From Thermoplasmata archaeon (GTDB taxonomy: Archaea; Thermoplasmatota; Thermoplasmata; Lutacidiplasmatales; UBA184): a DNA stretch of 14,600 nt. Numbering within the stretch: the first letter of the stretch is position 1; each line of letters opens with the position of its first letter. Below the pieces are notes generated by a model. That model made no database searches. It saw only the letters and a list, made by a program, of their open reading frames with translations, and had not been told where the DNA came from. The position numbers and the translations under genes are program-made. Location: positions 1 to 14,600 of the forward strand of contig JAKIVW010000031.1 in NCBI GenBank assembly GCA_022750355.1, in the 5' to 3' direction. Shown here piece by piece: positions 1 to 7,267 of this stretch.

Positions 1-211
1 CGTTGATGTTGAGGAGGGCGGTCTCCATCATGATCGTCCCGACCAGGACCTGCACTCGGAGGTCGGGGGCGACCAGTTGATTGAGAAAGAACAGGATCCC
101 GATCGGGAAGATGATCGTGAACCCGAGCACGATCCCGAGTTCGCGCATCGATTCGACCAGCAGCATGCGCGTGGCGATCGAGAGTTGTCGGAACGTGCGG
201 ACGACGCTCAT
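1..211 (-). CDS. ABC-2 type exporter permease, N-terminal part (cut by window edge)
   Basis: This is the first 70 codons of a membrane protein that continues past position 1. Its ATG (211-209) overlaps the TGA of the ABC ATPase gene in an ATGA, so the two are translationally coupled and very probably form one exporter. The visible part begins with a short cytoplasmic, basic segment (MSVVRTFRQLSIATR), followed by an amphipathic stretch and one clear hydrophobic segment at about residues 26-47 that includes FTIIFPIGILFFL. This is the normal start of ABC-2 (DrrB-like) permeases, where a short N-terminal tail precedes TM1. The call rests mainly on position after the ATPase; the substrate cannot be inferred. 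Confidence 0.75.
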   Translation of the reverse strand, partial: MSVVRTFRQLSIATRMLLVESMRELGIVLGFTIIFPIGILFFLNQLVAPDLRVQVLVGTIMMETALLNIN

Positions 212-1218
212 ATTCCCTCCGTTGATGAGTCATCGACCAGGGCGAGGTACGCGTCTTCCAGCGAGACGGGGGCGAGAGACGCGACCACCCCGAGGGCATT
301 CAACTCCGCGACCTCCCGGACCACCTCGGGTCCGAACGGGTCGCTCACCTGGAGGCGTTCGACGTTCCCGGTGCGAAACGTCACCGGATACTTGGACTCG
401 ACCCGGTCGAGTCCGGCGCGGGCCGCCGGCGAGAGATGGTCCAGCCCACGGACCTCCAGCCGCCCGCGGTACGGCAAACGGTCACGGATCTCGTCCACCG
501 TTCCTTCGGCAATGATGCGCCCCCCGTTGACGATGGCGACGTGGTCGGCCAGATACTCCGCCTCCTCGATGTAATGGGTAGTGAGGAGGATCGCGATTCG
601 GCGGGCTCGAAGTCCATCGATCAGCTGCCAGACCGAGCGACGCGCCTCGGGGTCTACTCCGGTCGTGGGTTCGTCCAGCAAGAGGAGCCGAATGTTCGGG
701 CCGGCGAGGGCGATGGCGATCAGCACGCGCCGACGGAGGCCACCGGACAACTCTCGCACGAGCTTTTTCTGGTGCGGATCGAGGCCGGTGGCCCTCAGGA
801 GCTCGCCCGTGTACGACGTGATGGTCGAGGAGGGAGCCCCCTTCAGCAAAGCGAAGAATCGGACGTGTTCTTCCACCGTCAAGTTCAGCTTCGGCTCGCA
901 CTCCTGCGGGATGACGGAGATGAATTCTTTCGCGGCGAGCGGACGCCGGACCATGTCGACTCCGGCGACCTCGATCGAACCCGTGGAGGGGACCAGTTGT
1001 CCGGCGATCTGCCGAAGGAGGGTGGTCTTTCCGGCCCCGTTCGGACCGAGCAGTGCGAGGATCTCGCCCGCTCGGATCGAGAGGTGGATGTGGTCGTTGG
1101 CGACCTTGTCCCCGCGCCGGCTCTTGTAGGTCTTGCACGCATCGCGGACGCGCAGGACGGGCGACTCGGTACTGGCGATGGGAAGGCGGACGGTTGCTGC
1201 CGAATCCGGACGGATCAC
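208..1218 (-). CDS. ABC transporter ATP-binding protein, DrrA/CcmA-like exporter family
   Basis: A 336-residue nucleotide-binding subunit that would power the coupled ABC-2 permease. Visible motifs are Walker A GPNGAGKT (residues 58-65), Q-loop PQE (104-106), signature LSGG (157-160), Walker B LLLLDEPTTG with D182 and E183, and the switch H215 in TTHY. After the ATPase core there are about 100 residues of the C-terminal domain typical of DrrA-type exporters. The start is GTG at 1218, preceded by a GAGGT ribosome-binding site (1225-1229) with a 6-nt spacer. An SD-led start fits a gene internal to a transcription unit headed by the rhodanese gene 90 bp upstream, but a promoter of its own in that gap is possible. 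The first 20 residues precede the conserved core and could be a poorly conserved extension. The transported compound is unknown. Confidence 0.92.
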   Translation of the reverse strand: MIRPDSAATVRLPIASTESPVLRVRDACKTYKSRRGDKVANDHIHLSIRAGEILALLGPNGAGKTTLLRQIAGQLVPSTGSIEVAGVDMVRRPLAAKEFISVIPQECEPKLNLTVEEHVRFFALLKGAPSSTITSYTGELLRATGLDPHQKKLVRELSGGLRRRVLIAIALAGPNIRLLLLDEPTTGVDPEARRSVWQLIDGLRARRIAILLTTHYIEEAEYLADHVAIVNGGRIIAEGTVDEIRDRLPYRGRLEVRGLDHLSPAARAGLDRVESKYPVTFRTGNVERLQVSDPFGPEVVREVAELNALGVVASLAPVSLEDAYLALVDDSSTEGI

Positions 1219-1276
1219 CGTCGAACCTCAGGCAACGGAACGTCGGTGAGTTCAAGCGTCGGACGCACCCTCGACC

Positions 1277-1291
1277 CTCACCGGAGGTGAG
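1277..1291. repeat. Perfect 6-bp inverted repeat between rhodanese and ABC ATPase genes
   Basis: CTCACC-GGA-GGTGAG forms a perfect 6-bp stem with a 3-nt centre. It lies 17 bp beyond the rhodanese stop and about 58 bp before the ABC ATPase start. A further GGTGAG half-site occurs at 1243-1248. It could be an operator for the transporter genes or a small RNA hairpin between the two cistrons. No U-run follows on the minus strand, so an intrinsic terminator is not supported. Confidence 0.35.
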
Positions 1292-1308
1292 CGAGCCGGA
1301 CGATCGCC

Positions 1309-1635
1309 CTATCGATATCGAGGTACTTTCGGGTCCACGTCGACCGACCAGGCTTCGATGCCCCCGGCCAGGTTCGAGACGTGGGAAAACCCGTTGTGCT
1401 CGAGGTACCCGGCCACCATGGACGACCGAGTGCCCCCGTGGCAGTACACGACGATCTCTCGGTCATTGGGGAGCTCCGTGTAACGATCGGCGATCTCATT
1501 CATCGGGATGTGGACCGAAGGTTCGATCACGGCCAGGTCCCTCTCCCACGGCTCTCGAACATCCAGGAGGAGCAAAGTTCCGGGCTCCGCGCGAAGCCGA
1601 GCGGCCACGTCGGACGGGGGGAGTTCGTCCACCAT
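1309..1635 (-). CDS. Single-domain rhodanese-like sulfurtransferase
   Basis: A 108-residue rhodanese domain. The active-site loop is CHGGTRS, with the persulfide-forming cysteine at residue 65, and the preceding strand is IVVYC. Other family features are LLLLDVREPWE near residues 21-31 and NLAGGIEAW near the C-terminus. Enzymes of this type carry sulfane sulfur as a cysteine persulfide; the acceptor here is unknown. I chose the ATG at 1635 because a TATA-like CTTTCTAAG is centred about 26 nt upstream, which fits a leaderless transcript. An in-frame GTG at 1653 would add six residues but would sit almost on that box. The gene diverges from the YHS/copper ATPase genes across a gap of under 100 bp and lies upstream of the ABC exporter on the same strand, so it could serve either group. 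Confidence 0.88.
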   Translation of the reverse strand: MVDELPPSDVAARLRAEPGTLLLLDVREPWERDLAVIEPSVHIPMNEIADRYTELPNDREIVVYCHGGTRSSMVAGYLEHNGFSHVSNLAGGIEAWSVDVDPKVPRYR

Positions 1636-1655
1636 CGGTCGACCCGAGCCCACGG

Positions 1656-1664
1656 CTTAGAAAG
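1656..1664 (-). promoter_or_regulatory. Putative TATA box of the rhodanese gene
   Basis: The minus strand reads CTTTCTAAG here, centred roughly 26 nt before the ATG at 1635. It is the only AT-rich stretch in this part of the divergent intergenic region on that strand, and it supports the shorter start. Confidence 0.4.
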
Positions 1665-1695
1665 TGGTTTCGGGGGAAGGGGGACGGCCGAACCG

Positions 1696-1701
1696 CTTAA
1701 T
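1696..1701 (+). promoter_or_regulatory. TATA box for the YHS protein / copper ATPase unit
   Basis: CTTAAT lies 24-29 nt before the ATG at 1725, in otherwise GC-rich sequence. The spacing predicts transcription starting at or next to the start codon, that is, a leaderless mRNA. No Shine-Dalgarno-like sequence sits in front of the ATG, which fits. Confidence 0.6.
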
Positions 1702-1724
1702 CCTCGGCGGGGCTCCCGCTCCCC

Positions 1725-1871
1725 ATGAAGGTCAAGGATCCGGTGTGCGGGATGACGATCGAATCGACCACCGCGGTCGCCCGGGGAACCTACGGGGGGC
1801 AAGTGGTCTACTTCTGCGCCGAGACTTGCCGCCGGACCTACGAGCGCACCCGGTCGCCGGACCCGAAGTAA
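1725..1871 (+). CDS. Small YHS-domain metal-binding protein, candidate copper chaperone
   Basis: A 48-residue protein that is nearly all one YHS domain (TRASH-like). It has DPVCGM at residues 5-10 and YFCAETC at 29-35, giving metal-ligand candidates C8, C31 and C35. The same cysteine spacing (C-x22-C-x3-C) recurs at the N-terminus of the P-type ATPase encoded 37 bp downstream. In Sulfolobus, a small TRASH protein (CopM) is encoded with the copper ATPase CopA and is thought to handle copper in the cytoplasm. A matching role here is inference from domain and context. The start is the only ATG in place, 24-29 nt behind a TATA box. The protein has no signal peptide or membrane segment. It could instead act as a metal sensor, but it is too short to carry a DNA-binding domain. 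Confidence 0.85.
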   Translation: MKVKDPVCGMTIESTTAVARGTYGGQVVYFCAETCRRTYERTRSPDPK

Positions 1872-1908
1872 GGGCCCGGTCGCCCTCGTCATCGGAGTCG
1901 GCCTACCC

Positions 1909-4035
1909 ATGGCGACCGACCCGATCTGCGGGATGTTCGTCGAAGAAGGGCCGGACGCGCTCCAATTGGTCCGGGGGAACCGGACCTACTTCTTCTGCTC
2001 CACGGTCTGCCTTCGGCAGTTCGCGGAACCCCAGGAGGAACTGCGTCGACTTCGACGAAAATTGGCGGTCGCGTGGCCGCTCGCCCTCGTCGTCGTCGCT
2101 CTCACGTACGTCGTTCAACCCTCGGGCGCGGTTTGGATCTCCTTCGCCCTCGCCGGGGTGGTGGAATTCTATCCGGGGTGGCAGTTCTTCGCCGGAACTC
2201 GAGGTGCGCTTCGCAGCCGCGGGTGGAACATGGATGTTCTCATCGCCGTGGGCACGGGGATGGCCTTCGGCTACAGCGTGCTGGTCCTCGTTCTCCCGGG
2301 ACACCTACCCACGGCCTACTACTTCGACGCGTCGGCCCTCATCGTCACTCTGATCCTGACCGGCAACTATCTCGAGCACCTCACCCGGGAGAGCGCGCGG
2401 GCGTCCCTCTCCCGACTTCAGGAGGTCCTGCCCGCGACCGCACTCCTGGTTCGGGCGGGGGTCGAACGGGAGATCCCCCTCTCCGATTTGACCGAGGGGG
2501 ACCACGTGCGGGTCCGCCCGGGGGGACGGATCCCGGTCGACGGGACGGTCGTCGAGGGGACCTCCACGGCGAACGAATCCCTCCTGACGGGGGAGTCCCT
2601 GCCCGCCGAGAAACGTCCGGGCAACCGGGTGATCGCCGGGTCGATCAACGGAGAGGGAAGACTCGAGATCCTGACGGTCCGAGTCGGACCGGATACCCTC
2701 CTCTCCCAAGTGGGCCAGCTGGTGGCGGACGCCGAAACGAGCCGAGTTCCGTTGCAGGAGCTCGCGAATCGGATCGCCGCGGGGTTCGTCCCGTTCGTCC
2801 TTGCGGTGGCCCTGGCCGCCACCCTAGCATGGGCCGCTCTGGGAGTAGGACCTGCGGTATCGGTCCTCGTGTTCGTCTCCGTGGTGATCACGGCGTGCCC
2901 GTGCGCCTTCGCGATCGCGACTCCCGCGGCGATCGTCGTGGGAACGGGAAGGGCGGCCGAGGAGGGGATCGTGTTCAAGGGAAAAGATTCGCTGGAGAGG
3001 GCGAGTCGGATCGACCTCGTGCTGACCGACAAGACGGGGACCCTGACCCTCGGCCGACCGGTACTGACCGATGCCATCCCCCTCGGAACCGAGTCCGCGA
3101 AGGAACTGCTCGGATGGTCGGCCGCGGCCGAAAGGGGCTCCGAACACCCCCTCGCCCGAGCCGTCGTCGATGCGGCGCGGACCCGGGGGCTTCCTCTCGG
3201 GGACGCGACCGATGTTCAAACTCTGCCCGGTGTGGGCGTTCGAGGGCTCGTGAACCGAGTCGAGATCGCAGTACGTCACGGACGGGATTCGAGCGTCGGA
3301 GATTCCGACCGTGATCGGCTCGCACCGATCACCAAGGAACTCGAAGCGCGAGGGAAAGCCTGGTCGATCGTCACCCGGAACGGTGCCCCCGTGGGCGTAC
3401 TCGCCTTCTTCGACGAGGTCCGCCCGGGGACGAGCCGGGCCGTTCGCGCCTTGGCCGCGGACGGGATTCCCGTCGTCCTGGTCACCGGCGATCACGCCGC
3501 CGCCGCCCAAGCCGTCGCCCGCCAGCTCGGCATCGGTGAGGTTCACTCGGAAATGACCCCGGCGAGTAAGTTGGCCCTCATTCGGAAGTACCAGCAGGAG
3601 GGCCGGAAGGTGGCCTTCGTCGGCGACGGGATCAACGACGCCCCGGCACTGGCTGCGGCGGACCTCGGGATCGCGGTCGGAGGGGCGACCGCTGTGGCCC
3701 AGGAGACGAGCGGCGTGATCTTGCTCCGTTCCGACTTTGGAGGGGTGGCCCTCGCCCTTCGTCTGGGCCGGAGGACGGTACGCAAGGTGCGGGGTAACCT
3801 GACCTGGGCCATCGGGTACAATGCGGTGCTTCTGCCGGTGGCGGTTGGAGCCTTGGTCCCGTGGTTCGGGCTGGGTATCTTTACGATCCTTCCCATCACG
3901 GGGGCGATCGCGATGGCCCTTTCGTCGACCTCCGTGGTGTTGAACTCGCTGTCCCTCCGGTGGGTCCGTCTCGGCCCCCGGCACGAGGACGGCGACCCAT
4001 TCGGTGGCCCGCGGCCCACTCCCACGGGTGCGTGA
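1909..4035 (+). CDS. copA: P1B-type Cu+-transporting ATPase with N-terminal YHS domain
   Basis: A 708-residue heavy-metal pump that exports cytosolic Cu+ using ATP. The N-terminus is a YHS domain (DPICGM, then FFCSTVC; C7, C30, C34) rather than a CxxC heavy-metal domain. The core shows the TGES actuator motif (T227), the CPC ion-binding motif in TM6 (C330-C332), DKTGT with phosphorylated D374, the SEHP motif (H413, P414) and GDGIND (D573). Two further membrane signatures point to subclass P1B-1 (Cu+): YN at 637-638 in TM7, and M669 with S672-S673 in TM8. The sequence after CPC is AFAIATP rather than the common ALGLATP. Four membrane segments precede the actuator, two flank CPC and two close the protein. 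It follows the small YHS gene by 37 bp and is probably co-transcribed with it from the box at 1696. Ag+ is an alternative substrate. Confidence 0.93.
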   Translation: MATDPICGMFVEEGPDALQLVRGNRTYFFCSTVCLRQFAEPQEELRRLRRKLAVAWPLALVVVALTYVVQPSGAVWISFALAGVVEFYPGWQFFAGTRGALRSRGWNMDVLIAVGTGMAFGYSVLVLVLPGHLPTAYYFDASALIVTLILTGNYLEHLTRESARASLSRLQEVLPATALLVRAGVEREIPLSDLTEGDHVRVRPGGRIPVDGTVVEGTSTANESLLTGESLPAEKRPGNRVIAGSINGEGRLEILTVRVGPDTLLSQVGQLVADAETSRVPLQELANRIAAGFVPFVLAVALAATLAWAALGVGPAVSVLVFVSVVITACPCAFAIATPAAIVVGTGRAAEEGIVFKGKDSLERASRIDLVLTDKTGTLTLGRPVLTDAIPLGTESAKELLGWSAAAERGSEHPLARAVVDAARTRGLPLGDATDVQTLPGVGVRGLVNRVEIAVRHGRDSSVGDSDRDRLAPITKELEARGKAWSIVTRNGAPVGVLAFFDEVRPGTSRAVRALAADGIPVVLVTGDHAAAAQAVARQLGIGEVHSEMTPASKLALIRKYQQEGRKVAFVGDGINDAPALAAADLGIAVGGATAVAQETSGVILLRSDFGGVALALRLGRRTVRKVRGNLTWAIGYNAVLLPVAVGALVPWFGLGIFTILPITGAIAMALSSTSVVLNSLSLRWVRLGPRHEDGDPFGGPRPTPTGA

Positions 4036-4059
4036 GAGGTAGTAGCAGACGGCCCGAGT

Positions 4060-4070
4060 CCCTTTTCTCC
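4060..4070 (+). terminator. Possible pyrimidine-rich transcription end after the copper ATPase
   Basis: CCCTTTTCTCC occurs 25 nt after the ATPase stop and before the TATA-like box of the next gene. Archaeal RNA polymerase can terminate at T-rich stretches without a hairpin. The T-run is only four long, so this is weak. Confidence 0.25.
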
Positions 4071-4082
4071 TCGCGCGTCTCC

Positions 4083-4089
4083 AAAAAAT
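4083..4089 (+). promoter_or_regulatory. Putative TATA box for the second ABC exporter
   Basis: AAAAAAT lies 20-26 nt before the ATG at 4109. It is the most AT-rich stretch of the 73-bp intergenic region. No SD-like motif precedes the ATG, so a leaderless or near-leaderless message is likely. Confidence 0.45.
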
Positions 4090-4108
4090 CCCCGTCCCCT
4101 AGTAAACC

Positions 4109-5056
4109 ATGAGTCCGAGTCTCGAGGCCCGACAGCTGACCCGGCGATTCGGGGCGTTCACCGCCCTCGACCACCTGAACCTCCAGGTCGAGGGGTCCAA
4201 GTGCATCGGGTTCCTCGGCCCGAACGGGGCCGGAAAGACGACGGCGTTGAAGATGTTCACCGACCTCATCTTCCCGACCTCGGGCGAGGCGTTCATCAAC
4301 GGCGTCTCGGTTCAGCAGGAACGCAAGAGGGCCTTGGGCGCGTGCGGGACCCTCATCGAGACCCCAGAGATCTACAGTTCCCTTTCCCCCCGAGAGGCCC
4401 TGGAACTGGTCGGGGCACTCCGCGGAATGCGGCCGGAGGAGATCCGCTCCCGCACCACCGAGGTCCTCGAGGAGGTCAAGATGGCGGACTGGGCGGACAA
4501 GAAGGTCGGCCGCTTCTCCAAGGGAATGAAGCAGCGGATCAACATCGCCTCCGCGCTCCTGTCCGACCCTGAGGTCGTCCTGCTGGACGAGCCGAGCACG
4601 GGCCTGGACCCGCGGGGGATGGCCGAGGTCCGCGACATCGTGCGCGGGCTCAAGAAAGGACGTCGCCTGATCTTCATGAGCAGCCACATCCTCAGCGAGG
4701 TCATCGACGTCTGCGACGAGGTCGCGCTCCTCAACCACGGAAAGTTGCTGTTCCACGACACGCTCTCCAACGTCGAGAAGCGACTCACGGGCGGCGCGAC
4801 CTCGGTCGATCTCGCGTTCATGGGTCCCGTCGGCGACGATACGGTCACGAGCCAGGTGGCGCCGCTCCCCGGGGTCGTCTCCATCGCGCGCGTGGACGCG
4901 ACCCGTCTCACCTTAACGATACAGGGCGGGCCTACCGTACAATCCGGCATTCTCGAACGACTGGCCGCCGCACGATTGGGCCTCCTCAGCTTCGAGCCCT
5001 CCCGAAGTGCCTTGGAAGAGGTCTACCTGCAAGAGATCTCGAAGGGGGATTCTTGA
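4109..5056 (+). CDS. ABC transporter ATP-binding protein, BcrA-like exporter family
   Basis: A 315-residue ATPase subunit. Motifs are Walker A GPNGAGKT (37-44), a degenerate signature FSKGM (136-140), Walker B VVLLDEPSTG (D160, E161) and the switch H193 in SSH. The region that normally holds the Q-loop glutamine reads LIETPEIY (82-89), as in bacitracin/lantibiotic-type exporters (BcrA group), where E replaces Q. The last 90 or so residues form the poorly conserved C-terminal domain of this group. The stop overlaps the start of the downstream permease (TTGA), so they form one exporter. BcrA-type systems often export peptides or lipids, but the substrate here is unknown. Confidence 0.92.
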   Translation: MSPSLEARQLTRRFGAFTALDHLNLQVEGSKCIGFLGPNGAGKTTALKMFTDLIFPTSGEAFINGVSVQQERKRALGACGTLIETPEIYSSLSPREALELVGALRGMRPEEIRSRTTEVLEEVKMADWADKKVGRFSKGMKQRINIASALLSDPEVVLLDEPSTGLDPRGMAEVRDIVRGLKKGRRLIFMSSHILSEVIDVCDEVALLNHGKLLFHDTLSNVEKRLTGGATSVDLAFMGPVGDDTVTSQVAPLPGVVSIARVDATRLTLTIQGGPTVQSGILERLAAARLGLLSFEPSRSALEEVYLQEISKGDS

Positions 5057-5934
5057 CGACGGCCCAACCGGACCTGCCGATGACCGACGGGACCCCGTCG
5101 CTCGGTCACGTTCCCGGGACGTTCCGGCAGGCCGTGCTCCTCTCGCGCTACCAGTTCCGCGACTACCTCCGTTCCCGCCGCTTCGTCCTGATGATGGCGA
5201 TCGTCGCCATCATCGGAGCGATCCTCACGTTCGTCCTCCTCTACTACAACGGAGCGGGGCTCACGGGGAGCTCGGACGCGTTCTATGGCACCTTCTGGGC
5301 CGGGGGGGTCACGGTCGTGATCATCTTCGCGGGGATCATTTTTGGCGGCGACGCGATCGCCGGGGAATTCCAGAACAAGACCGGGTACTTCCTCATGGGC
5401 CTCCCGATCCGGCGGAACAGCGTCTACGTCGGCAAATTCCTCGCCGCGTTCACCGCATCGCTCCTGTCGGTCCTCTTCTACCTCGTCATCCTCCTCGCCA
5501 ACGGGGCGTACTGGTTCGGCGGCGCCGCGCTGTCGGTCGCGCTATTCGAGTCGTTCGCCATCGCCCTTCTCTACCTGCTCGCGTTGCTGGGGGCGGTGTT
5601 CCTTTTCAGCTCGATGTTCAAGAACAGCCCCTACGCCGTCCTGGTCGTGGCGGTCCTGTTCCTCTTCGGATTCAGTATCATTCAGGCACTCATTTCCGGT
5701 CTGGTGAAGGTCGAGCCGTGGTTCATCATCACCTACGCCCAGAATGTGATCTCCTATCCGTTCCTCTCGAGTATCCCGGCCCACATGGAGACCGTGAAGG
5801 CACCGGGACCCCGCGGGGCCTCGATCACCAGCTACAATCCGACCTACGCGGAGGGCCTCGCCATCATGGGTGGTTACTTCGTGCTCACGGCGGTCGCCGG
5901 TCTCCTCCTCTTCGAACGCGAAGAGTTCACCTGA
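5053..5934 (+). CDS. ABC-2 type exporter permease
   Basis: A 293-residue membrane subunit with about six hydrophobic segments. TM1 is at residues 44-65 and TM2 at about 79-98. The segment after TM2 carries the characteristic cytoplasmic motif of ABC-2 permeases (DAIAGEFQNKTGYF at 100-113, then GLPIRR). Further membrane segments lie near 128-150, 155-178, 185-205 and 270-288. I place the start at TTG 5053 because it overlaps the ATPase stop and is preceded by GGGGG (5044-5048) at 4 nt. An in-frame ATG at 5080 would remove nine residues and is a fair alternative. It ends 19 bp from the convergent MFS gene, so there is no room for a separate terminator. Confidence 0.88.
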   Translation: MTTAQPDLPMTDGTPSLGHVPGTFRQAVLLSRYQFRDYLRSRRFVLMMAIVAIIGAILTFVLLYYNGAGLTGSSDAFYGTFWAGGVTVVIIFAGIIFGGDAIAGEFQNKTGYFLMGLPIRRNSVYVGKFLAAFTASLLSVLFYLVILLANGAYWFGGAALSVALFESFAIALLYLLALLGAVFLFSSMFKNSPYAVLVVAVLFLFGFSIIQALISGLVKVEPWFIITYAQNVISYPFLSSIPAHMETVKAPGPRGASITSYNPTYAEGLAIMGGYFVLTAVAGLLLFEREEFT

Positions 5935-5953
5935 GCCCGCCGAGCGGCCGGCC

Positions 5954-7186
5954 CTAAGCGCGGTTCGCGTCGCCGCGGATGTGGGGCATTACATACAGAC
6001 GAAGCAGGAGCAGCGCCGGGACCGCGGGGAGACACAAGAGCCCCCACGTCAGCAAGGGATTGCCGGTGGCCGCCAACACCACGCCGCCGAGCGTGGGCGC
6101 CAACACTTGGCCGAGACCGGTGATCGCGAAGAACGCCCCGTTGTACGCTCCCACGTCCGTCGCCGGCGCGAGGTTCGACGGGAGGGTGGTCACGGGGATC
6201 GACTCGACGTTCTCTCCCATCGTGATCACCACGACCGCTCCGAAGAAGATCGCGAGGACCAGGGCCGGCACGAATGCCACCAGCGCGACGATGAGGAACC
6301 CGGCGACGTAGAGGAGGATCCCGAGGTAGAGGGCGGTGGTGTGGCGGTGTCCGAGTGCCGCCCGGGTCGTCGGCGCCTGGAGGACGACGACGAGCACTCC
6401 GTTGAGCGCGAAGCCGAGTCCGAGGATCGCATACGGCAAATGAAGGACCGTGTTGACGTAGAGGGGGAAGGTCACTCCCCATTGCCCCGTCGTGAGGCTC
6501 GCGAGGGCCACCGCACCGCACAACGCCAGGAACACTCGGTCTCGACCCAGCACCCGGACCGTGTCCCGCAGGCCATACCGGGGGCCCGCCCCACCCCGCG
6601 GGATGCCGGCGGCGCGGTCCCGGTCGTAGTTCGAGGGTCGAAGTCCGAAGGCGAGAAAAGCGGTACTCACCACCAGGACGACCCCGGCCGCGTACCCGAC
6701 GAGGGGGAAGCCGAGGAACCCGATGAGGGCCCCTCCGGTGAGCACCCCCGCGGTGAACCCGACGTTCCACCCGATCCGGATGTAGGTGAATCCCTCGGTG
6801 CGTTCCGAGCCGTGGACGAAGTCGGCGACATAGGCGGAGATCGCGGGACCTCCGAACGCACCGGCGGTGGAAACCGTGGTGACCGCGAGAAGGAGGCCGA
6901 GCAGCGATCGGACCTCCATCGTGTATGCGGCGGCCAGGACGGCGCAGGCCTCGACCGCGAGGGAGATCAGCAGGACCCGCCGACGGCCCACCCGGTCGAC
7001 CACGACACCGGCGAAGGAGACGACCGTGAGCGGGAGCACGCCGATGACGACGGAGAGGAGTCCGATCTCCGTGTACCCCAGGCCGAGGACGTTTCGAAAG
7101 TAGAGCGCCGCGAACGGTAGGATGAGACTCACGCCGGTGGCGCGGATCACCGCGCCCAACCCGAGCCAACGAATGTTGCGGTCCAT
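5954..7186 (-). CDS. Major facilitator superfamily transporter, multidrug-efflux-like
   Basis: A 410-residue protein with the alternating hydrophobic pattern of about 12 membrane helices, the usual MFS size. Motif A is present between helices 2 and 3 (GVVVDRVGRRR, residues 60-70), with the expected D64, R65, G67 and basic triplet. The N-terminal helix pair (AVIRATGVSLILPFAALYF) resembles the drug-H+ antiporter branch, but the substrate cannot be read from sequence. The start is ATG at 7186. The gene diverges from taw1 across an 81-bp gap and converges on the ABC-2 permease gene. No dedicated regulator is visible nearby. Confidence 0.9.
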   Translation of the reverse strand: MDRNIRWLGLGAVIRATGVSLILPFAALYFRNVLGLGYTEIGLLSVVIGVLPLTVVSFAGVVVDRVGRRRVLLISLAVEACAVLAAAYTMEVRSLLGLLLAVTTVSTAGAFGGPAISAYVADFVHGSERTEGFTYIRIGWNVGFTAGVLTGGALIGFLGFPLVGYAAGVVLVVSTAFLAFGLRPSNYDRDRAAGIPRGGAGPRYGLRDTVRVLGRDRVFLALCGAVALASLTTGQWGVTFPLYVNTVLHLPYAILGLGFALNGVLVVVLQAPTTRAALGHRHTTALYLGILLYVAGFLIVALVAFVPALVLAIFFGAVVVITMGENVESIPVTTLPSNLAPATDVGAYNGAFFAITGLGQVLAPTLGGVVLAATGNPLLTWGLLCLPAVPALLLLRLYVMPHIRGDANRA

Positions 7187-7233
7187 CGTCCGGTTCGCTC
7201 GGAGGGCGGGCCACTCGGACCTCGCGGCAAAGC

Positions 7234-7238
7234 CTTAT
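7234..7238 (+). promoter_or_regulatory. Putative TATA box for taw1, possibly shared with the divergent MFS gene
   Basis: CTTAT in the context AAGCCTTATGG is the only AT-rich element in the 81-bp divergent gap. It is centred about 32 nt before the taw1 ATG, predicting a leader of only a few nt. On the minus strand the same bases read CATAAGG, about 50 nt before the MFS ATG, so the element might serve both genes. The MFS side is speculative. Confidence 0.45.
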
Positions 7239-7267
7239 GGGTCGATTCCGGGTCGGAGCGCCGTCGG

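Noticed and set aside
436..1290. 284-residue open frame on the plus strand opposite the ABC ATPase
   Set aside because: Antisense shadow. The protein is low-complexity, rich in R, G, D and P, and has no motifs, whereas the minus strand carries a full set of ABC motifs.
2824..3984. 386-residue open frame on the minus strand opposite the copper ATPase
   Set aside because: Antisense of a well-supported P-type ATPase. Long spurious frames are common at this GC content.
5870..7120. 416-residue plus-strand and 446-residue minus-strand alternative frames over the MFS gene
   Set aside because: Both are highly charged or R/P-rich with no domain, while frame 5954-7186 gives a 12-helix MFS protein with motif A.
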